DNA of 64,000 nt from Opitutaceae bacterium. Its GTDB lineage: Bacteria > Verrucomicrobiota > Verrucomicrobiia > Opitutales > Opitutaceae. The notes under the pieces were generated by a model. The model was not told where the DNA came from and did not search any database. It saw only the letters and a program-made list of their open reading frames with translations. The position numbers were made by a program, and so were the translations under genes. The stretch lies in assembly GCA_041395105.1 (NCBI GenBank), contig JAWLBB010000003.1, positions 124,001 to 188,000 on the forward strand, written 5' to 3'. How positions within the stretch are numbered: position 1 is the first letter of the stretch; each line of letters begins with the position of its first letter. Of this stretch, positions 33,404 to 42,227 are shown one piece after another.

Positions 33404-33430
33404 AGGCCGCATCGGGACGCGATGCGGCCT
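33404..33430. terminator. bidirectional stem-loop between convergent genes
   Basis: A perfect 11-bp stem, AGGCCGCATCG (33404-33414) and CGATGCGGCCT (33420-33430), with a 5-nt loop, lies between the convergent PhyH-like and propeller genes. No T-run is present on either side. Confidence 0.5.
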
Positions 33431-33462
33431 GAATAAGTGACAGTCGAGCGGATAGCGCTTGT

Positions 33463-34587
33463 CTACCGTGCCGCCAGCCCGTTGCTACCGGCCGGAACCC
33501 CAACTCCGTCTTCGACCGGGGTCAGGCTCCCGTCACGGCCGACGCGGTAGCCGGTGATTGCGTTGGTGCCGCCGCTCAGCGCATAGACGAAGCGCCCGTC
33601 CCGGGTCGTGGCCATGTCGATTGGCATGCTGCCCTTCCCGGTGGATGCGGTGACGCCGTCCGATTCGAGCAGGCGAAGGGTTCCATCGCGCCGGATCTGC
33701 AGGCCGGTGATGGTGGAACTGCCGGTATTGGTGGCGTAGGCAAAACGCCCCAGCTTGTCGACCGCGATCCAGCAGGCGGCAGTCTGGGTGGTGGCGAGTG
33801 CACTCGTCAGGGTGGTCAGCATCCCGTCCGGACCGACAGCGTAGGAGGAGACCGTGCTCGCACCGGGTGCGCCGCCTGCGGCTTCGGATACAATCAGCCG
33901 ACCCCAGCGATCAAAGGCAAAGCCGAAGGGTGTCTGGCCGTTGGATGCCTGCGGGATGGCGACTGAGGCGAGACCGCTGTGATCGACCGTGAAGGTGGTA
34001 AGGCGGTCCGTGCCCTTTTCCGACACTATGAGGACGTTGCCGCGCCTGTTGAAGCTGACCTGGGCCGGACCGACGGAAGCTGCGCTGAGTGCGCGGGATG
34101 AGCCGGGAATTGGAATCAACCTTCCATCCTCTTGGTCAAGAACGAAGCCCGTGATGGAGTCTGCCCCTCCGCCCGCATTGAGGACATAGACGATCTCGTC
34201 GTCGATCGCGATGCTCAACGGGGTCTCGCCACCCGAAGGCACGATGTCCCTGAGAATGAGGCCGTCGCCATTCACTTTGAACAGTGAAACTTCCGATGAA
34301 CCGGCATTGACCGCGAGCAGCCAATTGCCCTGGAGGATGAGACCGCCCTGGTTGCCGAGTCCGCCACCGGTACCGAAACCCCCGGTGGGAAAGTCGTCGA
34401 CCGGCTTCAGTTTTCCACTGGGCAGACGGTCGAAGACAAGGATGCGGTTCCCGTCGGCCGCGTTCGACATGGTGTAGACGGAGCCCGGCCCGTTATGCCC
34501 GGCTCCATTGCTGGCGGAAGCGACACCAGCGGCGAAAAGCAGTGCGGCCACGGCCGCCATGGCGTGAGTGAGTTTGCGTGAGAACAT
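33463..34587 (-). CDS. secreted beta-propeller (lactonase-like) protein
   Basis: A 374-residue protein with a clear signal peptide (residues 1-26, hydrophobic AAVAALLFAAGVASA). The mature part is made of repeated propeller blades of the type GDGLILRDIVPSGGETPLSIAID, DKLGRFAYATNTGSSTITGLQI and TRDGRFVYALSGGTNAITGYRV, as in the lactonase / 6-phosphogluconolactonase family. Export and the lack of a clear active-site set make a true lactonase role doubtful. ATG 34587 is chosen because it places the signal peptide at the N-terminus. The gene is convergent with the PhyH-like gene. Confidence 0.82.
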   Translation of the reverse strand: MFSRKLTHAMAAVAALLFAAGVASASNGAGHNGPGSVYTMSNAADGNRILVFDRLPSGKLKPVDDFPTGGFGTGGGLGNQGGLILQGNWLLAVNAGSSEVSLFKVNGDGLILRDIVPSGGETPLSIAIDDEIVYVLNAGGGADSITGFVLDQEDGRLIPIPGSSRALSAASVGPAQVSFNRRGNVLIVSEKGTDRLTTFTVDHSGLASVAIPQASNGQTPFGFAFDRWGRLIVSEAAGGAPGASTVSSYAVGPDGMLTTLTSALATTQTAACWIAVDKLGRFAYATNTGSSTITGLQIRRDGTLRLLESDGVTASTGKGSMPIDMATTRDGRFVYALSGGTNAITGYRVGRDGSLTPVEDGVGVPAGSNGLAAR

Positions 34588-34991
34588 ATGCGTATTGATT
34601 TTATTGAGACCACTGTTGTGTCGCGTCCTCCGGATAACCCGACGTTGAATGCACGTGTAGGGATGTGAGTCACTCCCGGAGAGTTTATTTCCAACTATCT
34701 CATCACCGTGTGGTCGCTCGGTCTGTCCGTGGTCTTCCGGGGAAACCGGTCGGAATGCCATCATGGCCCTCGCAACCTGACGAGATGATTGAGTGGAGCG
34801 CCTCAACAGGGAAGACTGTCTGCCGCCCGGAATCGGGCTGTCGACAGGCTCGACTTCGAGCACGTCAGCGTCAGGGTGAACCTTCTTCTGCGATCCTCAT
34901 CCGCATTCTGAATGTTCCTGTCTCCGGACAGGGAATGCCGATGGCATCGTTCCCGCCACTGAAACCTCCCGATCATCACCCATCCACGACC

Positions 34992-35678
34992 ATGAATAAT
35001 CCTCAATCTACGGGAAGGCTCGTTGGCAGCCTCGTCCTTACCCAGATTCTGGGCGGCTTTCTGGTCAACTTCGTGTTGACCGCGCCCTTGTTCGGCCCAC
35101 CAGGGTTCCTGATCAGTGCGTCCGCTCATTCCGGCCGGATCGCACTTTCGGCCCTCGTCGGAATCGTGCTTGGAATGCTCTCTGTCGTCATTGCGATCGC
35201 GGTCCACTCTGTGGTGGGTGACCGTGCCAGGAGCCTGACCCTTTTCCTGTTTGCCCTGGCCACCGTCAGCCTTGCCGCGACTGTAGTTGAGCAGATGAAC
35301 GTGATTTCCATGCTGTCCCTGAGCAAGGCCTACGCCGCGGCGTCGGCTGCTGAACAGGCGGATTTCCAGGGACTGCGCTTGGTGGTAGCCGCTGCGCGAA
35401 ACTCTTCGCACTACATCGGTCTGGCAGTCGCGGGAACGATGCTTCTTGTCTTCTACGTTACCCTGTTCCGGACAAAGCTGATCCCGGGCGCCCTCGCGGT
35501 GTTCGGCGTTGCCGCCTCCTTTGTCCAGATCATTGCGGTGGTCATGCCACTCTTCGGAAAATCCGTCGTCTTCTTCCTGCTGGCGCCGTTGGGGGTCTGT
35601 CAGTTGGTCCTGGGTTTTTGGCTTCTGGCAAAGGGATTTCGCGGAATCCAGAGCGAGGGGAGTCGCGTCGGCGCCTGA
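34992..35678 (+). CDS. polytopic membrane protein, DUF4386-like
   Basis: A 228-residue membrane protein with six predicted helices (near residues 10-32, 52-74, 83-105, 140-160, 168-188 and 196-216). The pattern, including NVISMLSLSKAYA in the third loop, resembles the DUF4386 family of unknown function. ATG 34992 gives a usual N-terminus (TGRLVGSLVLTQILGGF); the longer frame to 34665 adds non-hydrophobic, unlikely sequence. Neighbours do not suggest a role. Confidence 0.7.
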   Translation: MNNPQSTGRLVGSLVLTQILGGFLVNFVLTAPLFGPPGFLISASAHSGRIALSALVGIVLGMLSVVIAIAVHSVVGDRARSLTLFLFALATVSLAATVVEQMNVISMLSLSKAYAAASAAEQADFQGLRLVVAAARNSSHYIGLAVAGTMLLVFYVTLFRTKLIPGALAVFGVAASFVQIIAVVMPLFGKSVVFFLLAPLGVCQLVLGFWLLAKGFRGIQSEGSRVGA

Positions 35679-35982
35679 ACCTTCCCTCAGGCACACCCGA
35701 ACCGGCCTGTGCCTGGTTCGGGAATTGCGGCGTTATTCAAACCGTCAATCCGGCTCATCCCGGCATCGATTGCCATCGGCATTCCCGGTGTTTCCGGATT
35801 TGTCGTAGAAGGGGAAAGCACCGGCCGAGACGGCTGGAGATCATATCCAACTTCATCGTGCCAAGGGAACAGCCCGTTTCAATATCCCCACCGGCGGCTG
35901 AGGTTTTGGGCCATACCCCTTTACCCGACACAGGAAGACCCACCGATGTGGGAGATTCCCTGAAGGTGAGCCGCCGGAATGG
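35679..35982. other. intergenic region with interleaved inverted repeats
   Basis: The gap between two convergent genes. At 35689-35722 two perfect inverted repeats are interleaved: AGGCACA (35689-35695) pairs with TGTGCCT (35708-35714), and CCCGAACC (35696-35703) pairs with GGTTCGGG (35715-35722). This order allows either two alternative hairpins or an H-type pseudoknot. The rest of the gap shows no gene. Confidence 0.6.
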
Positions 35983-37227
35983 CTACTGCGCAGTCTGAAC
36001 CCCGAAAGAACGCGGCTTCCGGAAGAGAACGCGCTCACGACGACGTCCGTTGAGTATTTTTCCGATCACCGTGGAACGCACGAACAGGTCGTACATCACG
36101 AGGGCGATTCCCACGGTGATCGCGGAGATCGCAATCAACTTCAGGGACCAGTGCCAGGGCAATTCGGCGAGGGCGACCTGCAACCAGACGACGATCGGCA
36201 GATGGACGAGGTAGAGCCAGTAGGACGAGTCTGCCAGATAGCGCAGCCCCGGGCTTCCCTTTGTGATCAACTTGGCGAAGACACCGATCACCAGAAAGGC
36301 AAGCGACCACATGAGCGCGGCGTAGCATACCGCATAACCCACCCGAAACTGGCTGTAGTGCGGATCCGACATATCCATCTGCTTCCGGGCGAGGACCAAT
36401 GTCCCCACAATGGCGAGTGCCACCAGAACGCACCGGGACAGATTGAGCTCCGTCAATCTCGGCAGCCAGTCGGCTTTGCGGTGCAGCATCCAACCCAGCC
36501 CGAAGAAGCCCGTGTAGACAAGCGTGACCGGGATATGCGGTCGCAGCGATTGATCCGGTGTATCCATTCCCCAGCCATTCATGAACCAGAGAGCGATCGC
36601 CGTCGGAATGACAAAAGCCACGGCGGGCAGTCGCATTCGGGCGATCCGCTCGATAGCGGCGTCCCCCAGGTCGCGCAAGCGACTGGAAACAACCTCCGAA
36701 AAGCAGAGCACCCACCTCGAAATGAGAGCCCCTGCCGTCGCCAGCATCAGATAGTAGAGGAACCAAAGGTGGGTTCCCGTAAAGACGCCCATGGGCAGGG
36801 ATTGGAGCGACGCGATTCCGCCACGCAATCCTGCCATGACATCCACGTCACCCTGCAGACTGGTTGCGCCCATGATCCAGCCGGATACGAGCAGTGGGCG
36901 GAGCAGAAACCATCCGATGACAAATGGAATCCCGAGGCGGAACAGGCGCGACTTTGCGAACGCGGCCACCCCTTTTCGATGATAGGTCATATGGCTGAAG
37001 TAGCCCGCGACGAGAAAGAACAGTCCCATCCGAAACGAATGACTGATTGTCATGAAGGACGGCACGACAACACCCGTGGAGACGTCCATCACGGCCCATC
37101 CGATATACAAGGGAAGGAAGGAGAGGCTGGCGTGAAAGACAATGCCCAGCAGTAGCGCGAAGGCGCGTACGGCATCGAGGTAGTCGAGACGACCGGTGCT
37201 GCCCGGTGAGTTCATGGTGGATTTCAT
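35983..37227 (-). CDS. acyltransferase 3 family membrane protein
   Basis: A polytopic protein with about ten hydrophobic helices and the acyltransferase-3 signature at its N-terminus (RLDYLDAVRAFALLLGIVFHA, within which H is the likely catalytic residue). The family O-acylates extracytoplasmic sugars such as glucans, LPS or peptidoglycan; the overall pattern with SFRMGLFFLVAGYFSH is closest to the OpgC/MdoC branch. ATG 37227 or 37215 is likely; TTG 37254 would overlap the upstream gene. It is downstream of the CIA30-like gene, probably in one operon controlled by the ECF-type motif at 37912. Confidence 0.85.
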   Translation of the reverse strand: MKSTMNSPGSTGRLDYLDAVRAFALLLGIVFHASLSFLPLYIGWAVMDVSTGVVVPSFMTISHSFRMGLFFLVAGYFSHMTYHRKGVAAFAKSRLFRLGIPFVIGWFLLRPLLVSGWIMGATSLQGDVDVMAGLRGGIASLQSLPMGVFTGTHLWFLYYLMLATAGALISRWVLCFSEVVSSRLRDLGDAAIERIARMRLPAVAFVIPTAIALWFMNGWGMDTPDQSLRPHIPVTLVYTGFFGLGWMLHRKADWLPRLTELNLSRCVLVALAIVGTLVLARKQMDMSDPHYSQFRVGYAVCYAALMWSLAFLVIGVFAKLITKGSPGLRYLADSSYWLYLVHLPIVVWLQVALAELPWHWSLKLIAISAITVGIALVMYDLFVRSTVIGKILNGRRRERVLFRKPRSFGVQTAQ

Positions 37228-37250
37228 TCGAATAAGGGATCTGTCTGCGC

Positions 37251-37838
37251 TCAATAGAACCCGATTTCGTCGATATCGTAGGCCACTTCCGACGGTTGCA
37301 CACCGAACGCCACAATACTCACGCTTGCGATGGTGGCGGCATCGAGCGATGTCTGCGGCGACCAGGCGCGCTTCATGGAGCTGAAGGGGATATCCACGAC
37401 ATTATAGTCGCCGGATGGACGCGGGATGACAGCGGAATGGTAGTCGAAATTGTCGACCATCGTACTGTTGGCAGAGACCGAGACCATGCCCTTGCGAATG
37501 CGTATCCGTATCCGGATGCCTTCGAATTGGCTGAGATCCCTGCCTGATCCATCGGCAGTCGCCGGCAGGGCCAGGCTCACCCAGCCGGGTTGTCCGCGGG
37601 CGGGGACGATCTTGCCGTCGGCCGAAAGCACGCCCGCTTTGACGCTCATCGCGAGTTGCGATTTTCCTCCAACCGAAGAATCGTCGACCACGATGCGCGG
37701 GGTGTTGATACTGGTCGTCTCTGGAGCACTGAAATCGTCCAGCAACAATCCGCCTTCGCCCGCGACGGCTGTGTGGGTGACCAGGAAGGTGGAGACGATC
37801 GTGGCAACGGCCAGAAGTGATTTAGTCAGAGTATTCAT
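37251..37838 (-). CDS. secreted CIA30-like (galactose-binding-fold) protein
   Basis: A signal peptide (residues 1-26, LLAVATIVSTFLVTHTAVA) is followed by about 165 residues with the pattern of the CIA30 / NADH-oxidoreductase intermediate-associated protein 30 domain: LLLDDFSAPE, VVDDSSVGGKSQLAMSV, DLSQFEGIRIRIRIRKG, VVDIPFSSMKRAW and AYDIDEIGFY at the end. This beta-sandwich often binds carbohydrates or acts as an assembly factor; here it would be periplasmic. It precedes the acyltransferase gene by about 23 nt and has the shared ECF-type motif 74 nt upstream of its start. Confidence 0.75.
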   Translation of the reverse strand: MNTLTKSLLAVATIVSTFLVTHTAVAGEGGLLLDDFSAPETTSINTPRIVVDDSSVGGKSQLAMSVKAGVLSADGKIVPARGQPGWVSLALPATADGSGRDLSQFEGIRIRIRIRKGMVSVSANSTMVDNFDYHSAVIPRPSGDYNVVDIPFSSMKRAWSPQTSLDAATIASVSIVAFGVQPSEVAYDIDEIGFY

Positions 37839-37911
37839 GAGTTCGGTTTCAGTTGTATTCTTGTTTTGGTCGGCGTGCGTCTATCGAGCCCACAACCGGT
37901 TTTCAGTGACA

Positions 37912-37945
37912 AGTGCCCCGTTTGTCCGAAAAGGTGACAGGGTTT
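37912..37945 (-). promoter_or_regulatory. ECF-type promoter motif upstream of CIA30-like gene
   Basis: On the + strand AGTGCC, ten variable bases, GAAAAGGTGACA, three bases, TTT. The same 34-nt arrangement occurs at 39740-39773 before the ECF sigma gene. Read on the minus strand, TGTCACC would be the -35 side and GGCACT the -10 side, pointing to the CIA30-like gene. The two elements are 1.83 kb apart in the same orientation. Confidence 0.6.
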
Positions 37946-38103
37946 CTCGGAAAACTTGCCGTGAGTTCAGGATGCCGGTCATCCGGAGGGCGAGACGGAG
38001 TCGGGATGGCCGCGCAATGCCCTATGAGGACACCTCCACGCTCTCGAGAGGATGACCGGCTGCGGGATTGGGAGAATCCGCTGCGGTCGCCCCGGACCGC
38101 TTC

Positions 38104-39714
38104 CTATTTTCTGCCCATGCGCCGACGCACTTCCCTGGCGTAGAAGCTGACCGGCACGATGACCGCCAGAGCGATGAAGATGAGCAGGATCATGTGATTT
38201 TGCTCCGCATTGGGATCGGCAAAGATCTGAAGAGCCTCCTCATTGTTGGCATGCTGTGCAAACGCGATCGGACCCTGTGCGGCGAGACGGGCAATGGCAA
38301 TTCCTCCGCTTCTCGCCGTTTCCCATCCGACGGCCGAAAGCCAGGAAGCCGCGTGTACACCGAATGAGACACAGCCGACCGCAATGAGCCCGGTGACAAA
38401 GTTTCCCAATGCGATCGCTCCGATTCCAACGGAACCGACTGAAAGCAGTCCCACGGAAAACGCCCCGACGCTTATCGGCGCGACGGCAATCAGACCCCAG
38501 GCGAAAAGCAGACCATAAGCCCTGTCGCCACCCGCGATCCAGCCGACAATTGGACCCTCTCCCTCATCCGGCGAGGCGAAGCGGAAGTGCACCAGGGGGA
38601 TGCCGAACAAGGTGGCCTTGCTCCGGTAGCTGCCGTGCCTGGAGCCAATTTGATCCCGCTCGTCACGAAACAGTTCAGGGTGGATACGTCGCTCGAACGT
38701 GCGGAGACGACGGGAATAGCGCATCATCCAGACCAGTCCGATCGGAAACGCGATCGTGAACGCTGCGCTCAACACCTGGGACACCATCGCGAGGGCAAGG
38801 CGATAGTCCCACCAGCGAATGGCCGCGACGTTAAGGCCATAGAGTAATCCCAAGAGCCCGGCGAAAAGGGCCAGAATCAGGACCACGGCAAGCACGACCG
38901 CGCGACGTTCTTTTGGCGTCCGCGATTGATCGAGTCCGATTCGCATGCCCATCACTGCTGAAACAAGCCCTGAGGCCGACGCGATAACCGTCGCCAACCA
39001 GGTTGTCTTGGCCAGGGTCGCGCCCTTGATGGCCACTGCCCCCATGCCGGCCGCCTTTGCCGTGGTCGGAATGGCCGAGGGCAGGGCGGCGAGGACTCCC
39101 ATCGTAAAGACCTTTCCGGGTGTCGACCGGGCAAGTGCGCCCTCCACGAAGTTGAGGACCCGCTCCTGGAGGATCTTCCGGCCGCGCGAGAGCCGCTGTT
39201 TGACCGCATCCTCAGTCAGGTCAAAGGAGGCGGCCACGTGCTCGACCGAGCAATGCTCGCGATAGTAGAGCACCAACGGCTCGCGGTAGAGCTCGGGCAC
39301 GCGCTCAAGTTCCGCCCAGAGAATTGCCTGCTCCTCTTTTCTCATGGTTTGATTGGTGGCGGATTCGTCCATATTCATTGCCTCCTCGACGTCTTCCAGT
39401 GGCTCTGCCAGATGCGACGGTTCACGGGCGTCGCGGCGTCGCATTCGACTCACCTTGTGCCGCAGAATGCCGCAGAGCCATGCACGCAGCCGCTCCGGGT
39501 CGCGTAACGAGCGAAGCGAGGTCCATGCCGTCACAAACGCCTCCTGGGCCAGGTCCTCGCTTTCACTCATCCGACCGGTCGCAGAATACGCCAGCGAGCA
39601 GAGCAGGCGCTGGTAGCGTTCGACGATGACGCGAAAAGCTTCGCGATCACCGCCGAGGCTCAGGGCCACAAGCTCGGTGTCGTCCATGGTGGCTGTCGGG
39701 GGTAAAGAATCCAT
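38104..39714 (-). CDS. ECF sigma factor fused to C-terminal membrane domain
   Basis: Residues about 25-98 form sigma region 2 (YQRLLCSLAYSATG, SEDLAQEAFVTAWTSLRSL, LRAWLCGILRHKVSR) and about 135-190 region 4 (LPLVLYYREHCSVEHVAASF type pattern, DAVKQRLSRGRKIL), a normal ECF sigma factor. About 340 further residues contain some seven hydrophobic helices with Gly-rich segments (VGAFSVGLLSVGSVGIGAIALG), so the protein is membrane-bound. The tail probably senses a signal or holds the sigma part inactive, replacing a separate anti-sigma factor (inference). ATG 39714 is preferred as GGAGA lies 8 nt upstream; alternatives are 39729 and 39687. Confidence 0.87.
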   Translation of the reverse strand: MDSLPPTATMDDTELVALSLGGDREAFRVIVERYQRLLCSLAYSATGRMSESEDLAQEAFVTAWTSLRSLRDPERLRAWLCGILRHKVSRMRRRDAREPSHLAEPLEDVEEAMNMDESATNQTMRKEEQAILWAELERVPELYREPLVLYYREHCSVEHVAASFDLTEDAVKQRLSRGRKILQERVLNFVEGALARSTPGKVFTMGVLAALPSAIPTTAKAAGMGAVAIKGATLAKTTWLATVIASASGLVSAVMGMRIGLDQSRTPKERRAVVLAVVLILALFAGLLGLLYGLNVAAIRWWDYRLALAMVSQVLSAAFTIAFPIGLVWMMRYSRRLRTFERRIHPELFRDERDQIGSRHGSYRSKATLFGIPLVHFRFASPDEGEGPIVGWIAGGDRAYGLLFAWGLIAVAPISVGAFSVGLLSVGSVGIGAIALGNFVTGLIAVGCVSFGVHAASWLSAVGWETARSGGIAIARLAAQGPIAFAQHANNEEALQIFADPNAEQNHMILLIFIALAVIVPVSFYAREVRRRMGRK

Positions 39715-39739
39715 CGGGAGAGTCTCCATTTACCGTTCT

Positions 39740-39773
39740 AGTGCCACATTGGCCAGAAAAGGTGACAAAGTTT
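39740..39773 (-). promoter_or_regulatory. ECF-type promoter motif upstream of sigma gene
   Basis: AGTGCC (39740-39745), ten bases, GAAAAGGTGACA (39756-39767), three bases, TTT on the + strand; identical in layout to 37912-37945. Directed at the ECF gene on the minus strand, it would place transcription start near its start codon and suggests autoregulation. Confidence 0.6.
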
Positions 39774-39874
39774 TTCCGGCCGCATCGGTCGGCGCGGCAT
39801 CCGATCCGCGGAAACCTCGGACCGCGAAGGGCAGCCTTGTGTGGCTGCACCCCATTGCTGTACTGATCCTGGGA

Positions 39875-40930
39875 ATGATCGCCGCAATCTACAGGGAATT
39901 CGGTGGGCCGCTCGCGATTGAACAAGTGCCCGATCCGACGCCGCCTCGCCGGGGTGTTGTGATCCGGGTCGAAGCCAGCGGTTTGTGTCGGAGCGACTGG
40001 CACGGATGGATGGGGCATGATCCGGACATCCGTCTCCCTCATGTTCCCGGCCACGAATTGGCCGGTGTGGTCGAGGCGGTCGGTCCCGAGGTCGTGAAGT
40101 GGAAACCGGGAAGTCGGGTGACGCTGCCCTTCGTGTGCGGATGCGGTTCCTGTCCGCAGTGCGCCTCGGGAAATCACCAGGTCTGTGATTTCCAGTTCCA
40201 GCCCGGTTTCACCCATTGGGGATCGTTTGCGGAGTTTGTGGCCATCGACTATGCGGACATCAATCTGGTTGCCCTGCCGGATTCGCTGGGTTTCGTGACT
40301 GCCGCGAGTCTGGGGTGTCGCTTTGCCACCTCCTTCAGAGCGGTGGTCGACCAGGGCAAGGCTGCCGCCGGACAATGGGTTGCGGTGTATGGATGCGGCG
40401 GGGTCGGGCTCTCCGCCATCATGATTGCGAAGGCGCTGGGCGGGCGGGTCGTCGCCGTCGACATTGACGACGGCAAGCTGGACTTCGCGGAGAAGATCGG
40501 CGCGGAAGCGCGGGTGAACGCCTCCAAAGTGAATTCGGTGGTCGAGTGTATTCGCGACATCACTGGTGGTGGAGCGCACCTGTCCATTGATGCATTGGGA
40601 AGCACTGCGACTTCCCTGAATTCCATCGGCTGCCTGAGGAAGCGGGGCAGGCACATCCAGGTGGGCTTGATGACAGGCGATGACAGCAGCCCGCGACTGC
40701 CGATGGGACCGGTCATTGCCAATGAACTGGAGATTCTCGGTTCCCACGGCATGCAGTCCCACCGGTATACGGAGTTACTCGCGATGATTGCCGACGGAAG
40801 GCTGAAGCCGGAGAAGCTCATCGGCCGAACCATCCGTCTCGAGGACGCCGTGACCGAACTTCCGGCCATGAAGAGCTTCAGCGGCACGGGTGTGACGGTC
40901 ATCGACCGCTTCCGAGAGACTGGCTCATGA
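39875..40930 (+). CDS. zinc-dependent alcohol dehydrogenase family protein
   Basis: A 351-residue medium-chain dehydrogenase/reductase. Catalytic zinc ligands are C38 (SGLCRSDWHGW) and H60/E61 (VPGHELAG); structural-zinc cysteines are C90, C93, C96 and C104 (CGCGSCPQCASGNHQVC). The NAD(P) motif GCGGVGLSA follows near residue 174. It would oxidise an alcohol or reduce an aldehyde in the cytoplasm; the substrate cannot be told. ATG 39875 is chosen; the frame is open further upstream but that part crosses the ECF promoter region. It is divergent from the ECF gene, 160 nt apart. Confidence 0.9.
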   Translation: MIAAIYREFGGPLAIEQVPDPTPPRRGVVIRVEASGLCRSDWHGWMGHDPDIRLPHVPGHELAGVVEAVGPEVVKWKPGSRVTLPFVCGCGSCPQCASGNHQVCDFQFQPGFTHWGSFAEFVAIDYADINLVALPDSLGFVTAASLGCRFATSFRAVVDQGKAAAGQWVAVYGCGGVGLSAIMIAKALGGRVVAVDIDDGKLDFAEKIGAEARVNASKVNSVVECIRDITGGGAHLSIDALGSTATSLNSIGCLRKRGRHIQVGLMTGDDSSPRLPMGPVIANELEILGSHGMQSHRYTELLAMIADGRLKPEKLIGRTIRLEDAVTELPAMKSFSGTGVTVIDRFRETGS

Positions 40931-41071
40931 AGGTGCCGCGTGCGTGCCGCGTCGGTCCGGACCGTTCCAAAGACCGGAATTGCCTGTCCATCGATCCGAG
41001 TTGCAGCCTGATTCACCCTTGACTTGACGTCCCGGCTTGGGTGATTTGAACGTTTTCCTGTCCAAGGACAT

Positions 41072-41130
<59 letters not shown>

Positions 41131-41147
<17 letters not shown>

Positions 41148-41776
41148 CTTTCAGTGCTGTCCTGCCGGGCGGACTCAAACCGCCGACGTGTCGTCGGTGT
41201 CAGGCTTCTCGCCAAAGGGCTCGTGAACAAGTCCGCCCTCTGGCACCACTTTCAGTGCTGTCCTGCCGGGCGGACTCAAACCGCCGACGTGTCGTCGGTG
41301 TCAGGCTTCTCGCCAAAGGGCTCGTGAACAAGTCCGCCCTCTGGCACCACTTTCAGTGCTGTCCTGCCGGGCGGACTCAAACCGCCGACGTGTCGTCGGT
41401 GTCAGGCTTCTCGCCAAAGGGCTCAGAACAAGTCCGCCCTCTGGCACCACTTTCAGTGCTGTCCTGCCGGGCGGACTCAAACCGCCGACGTGTCGTCGGT
41501 GTCAGGCTTCTCGCCAAAGGGCTCGTGAACAAGTCCGCCCTCTGGCACCACTTTCAGTGCTGTCCTGCCGGGCAGACTTAAACCGCCGACGTGTCGTCGG
41601 TGTCGGCTTCGCCAAAGGGCTCGTGAACAAGTCCGCCCTCTGGCACCACTTTCAGTGCGGTCCTGCCGGGCGGATCTAAACCGCCGACGAGTCGGGGGTC
41701 AGGCTTCGCCAAAGGGCCTCGTGAACAAGCCCGCCCTCTGGCACCACTTGCAGTGCGGTCCTGCCGGGCGGACCCA
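41131..41776 (+). repeat. tandem array of tRNA-Met 3'-end repeats (~100 bp unit)
   Basis: The 3' tail of tRNA-Met (TCCGCCCTCTGGCACCACT) recurs downstream at 41232, 41333, 41433, 41534, 41632 and, with one change, 41730 (pitch 101, 101, 100, 101, 98, 98). Each unit carries the T-stem 3' side, acceptor 3' side and CCA, then about 80 bp of conserved filler: a TTTCAGTGCTGTCCTGCCG block, an inverted near-copy of the tRNA T-arm (GGGCGGACTCAAACCGCCGAC), a small hairpin CCGAC, gtgtc, GTCGG, and GGCTTCTCGCCAAAGGGCTC. Later units have small deletions. The array stays open as a reading frame in places, but this follows from the repetition. Confidence 0.93.
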
Positions 41777-41795
41777 GGGGGGAGGGACGGGCGGG

Positions 41796-42227
41796 TCAGT
41801 TCCCCGCAAAGTCCTGATCGGAGGTGCGCAACTGCTTCCAACCGGCGACTTCACCCATGACCATGATCAGTTCGAGTCTCTCAACGGTCTCGCTTGTCAT
41901 CGGGGTCGTGATGGGTTCCTGAACGATACGGGCTTCGTTTGCGATTGAATCGAACACTACGGTTTCCCTCATGCTGACCTGGGTCGTACCGGCCAGATGC
42001 GAGGTCCGGATGTAGATCCAGGTCTCCGATTCTATGCCGGGGTTCCCGTTGTTCACGATGATCTCGTCGGGTTTGCCGAGAAGGTCGTAGACCCTGTCGG
42101 CGGTCATGCCTCTCGTGATCCTGACAGGCTGTGCTGCCGAAGCCTGCCGGGTTCCGTTTGTGCTGCAGGCGGCAAGCAAGGCCGCCAGGCAGGCGAGCAG
42201 CGATGCGGCAACGATTCGGGCAATCAT
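41796..42227 (-). CDS. BamE/SmpA-like lipoprotein
   Basis: A 143-residue lipoprotein: signal sequence with lipobox LAAC at residues 18-21 (lipidated C21), then a short linker and a domain with the BamE/OmlA pattern ITRGMTADRVYDLLGKPDEI (about residues 35-54) and strand-like WIYIR and VVFDS segments. BamE-like proteins sit at the inner face of the outer membrane; this one need not be BamE itself. ATG 42227 is chosen because it starts the signal peptide. It stands alone next to the tRNA array. Confidence 0.75.
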   Translation of the reverse strand: MIARIVAASLLACLAALLAACSTNGTRQASAAQPVRITRGMTADRVYDLLGKPDEIIVNNGNPGIESETWIYIRTSHLAGTTQVSMRETVVFDSIANEARIVQEPITTPMTSETVERLELIMVMGEVAGWKQLRTSDQDFAGN

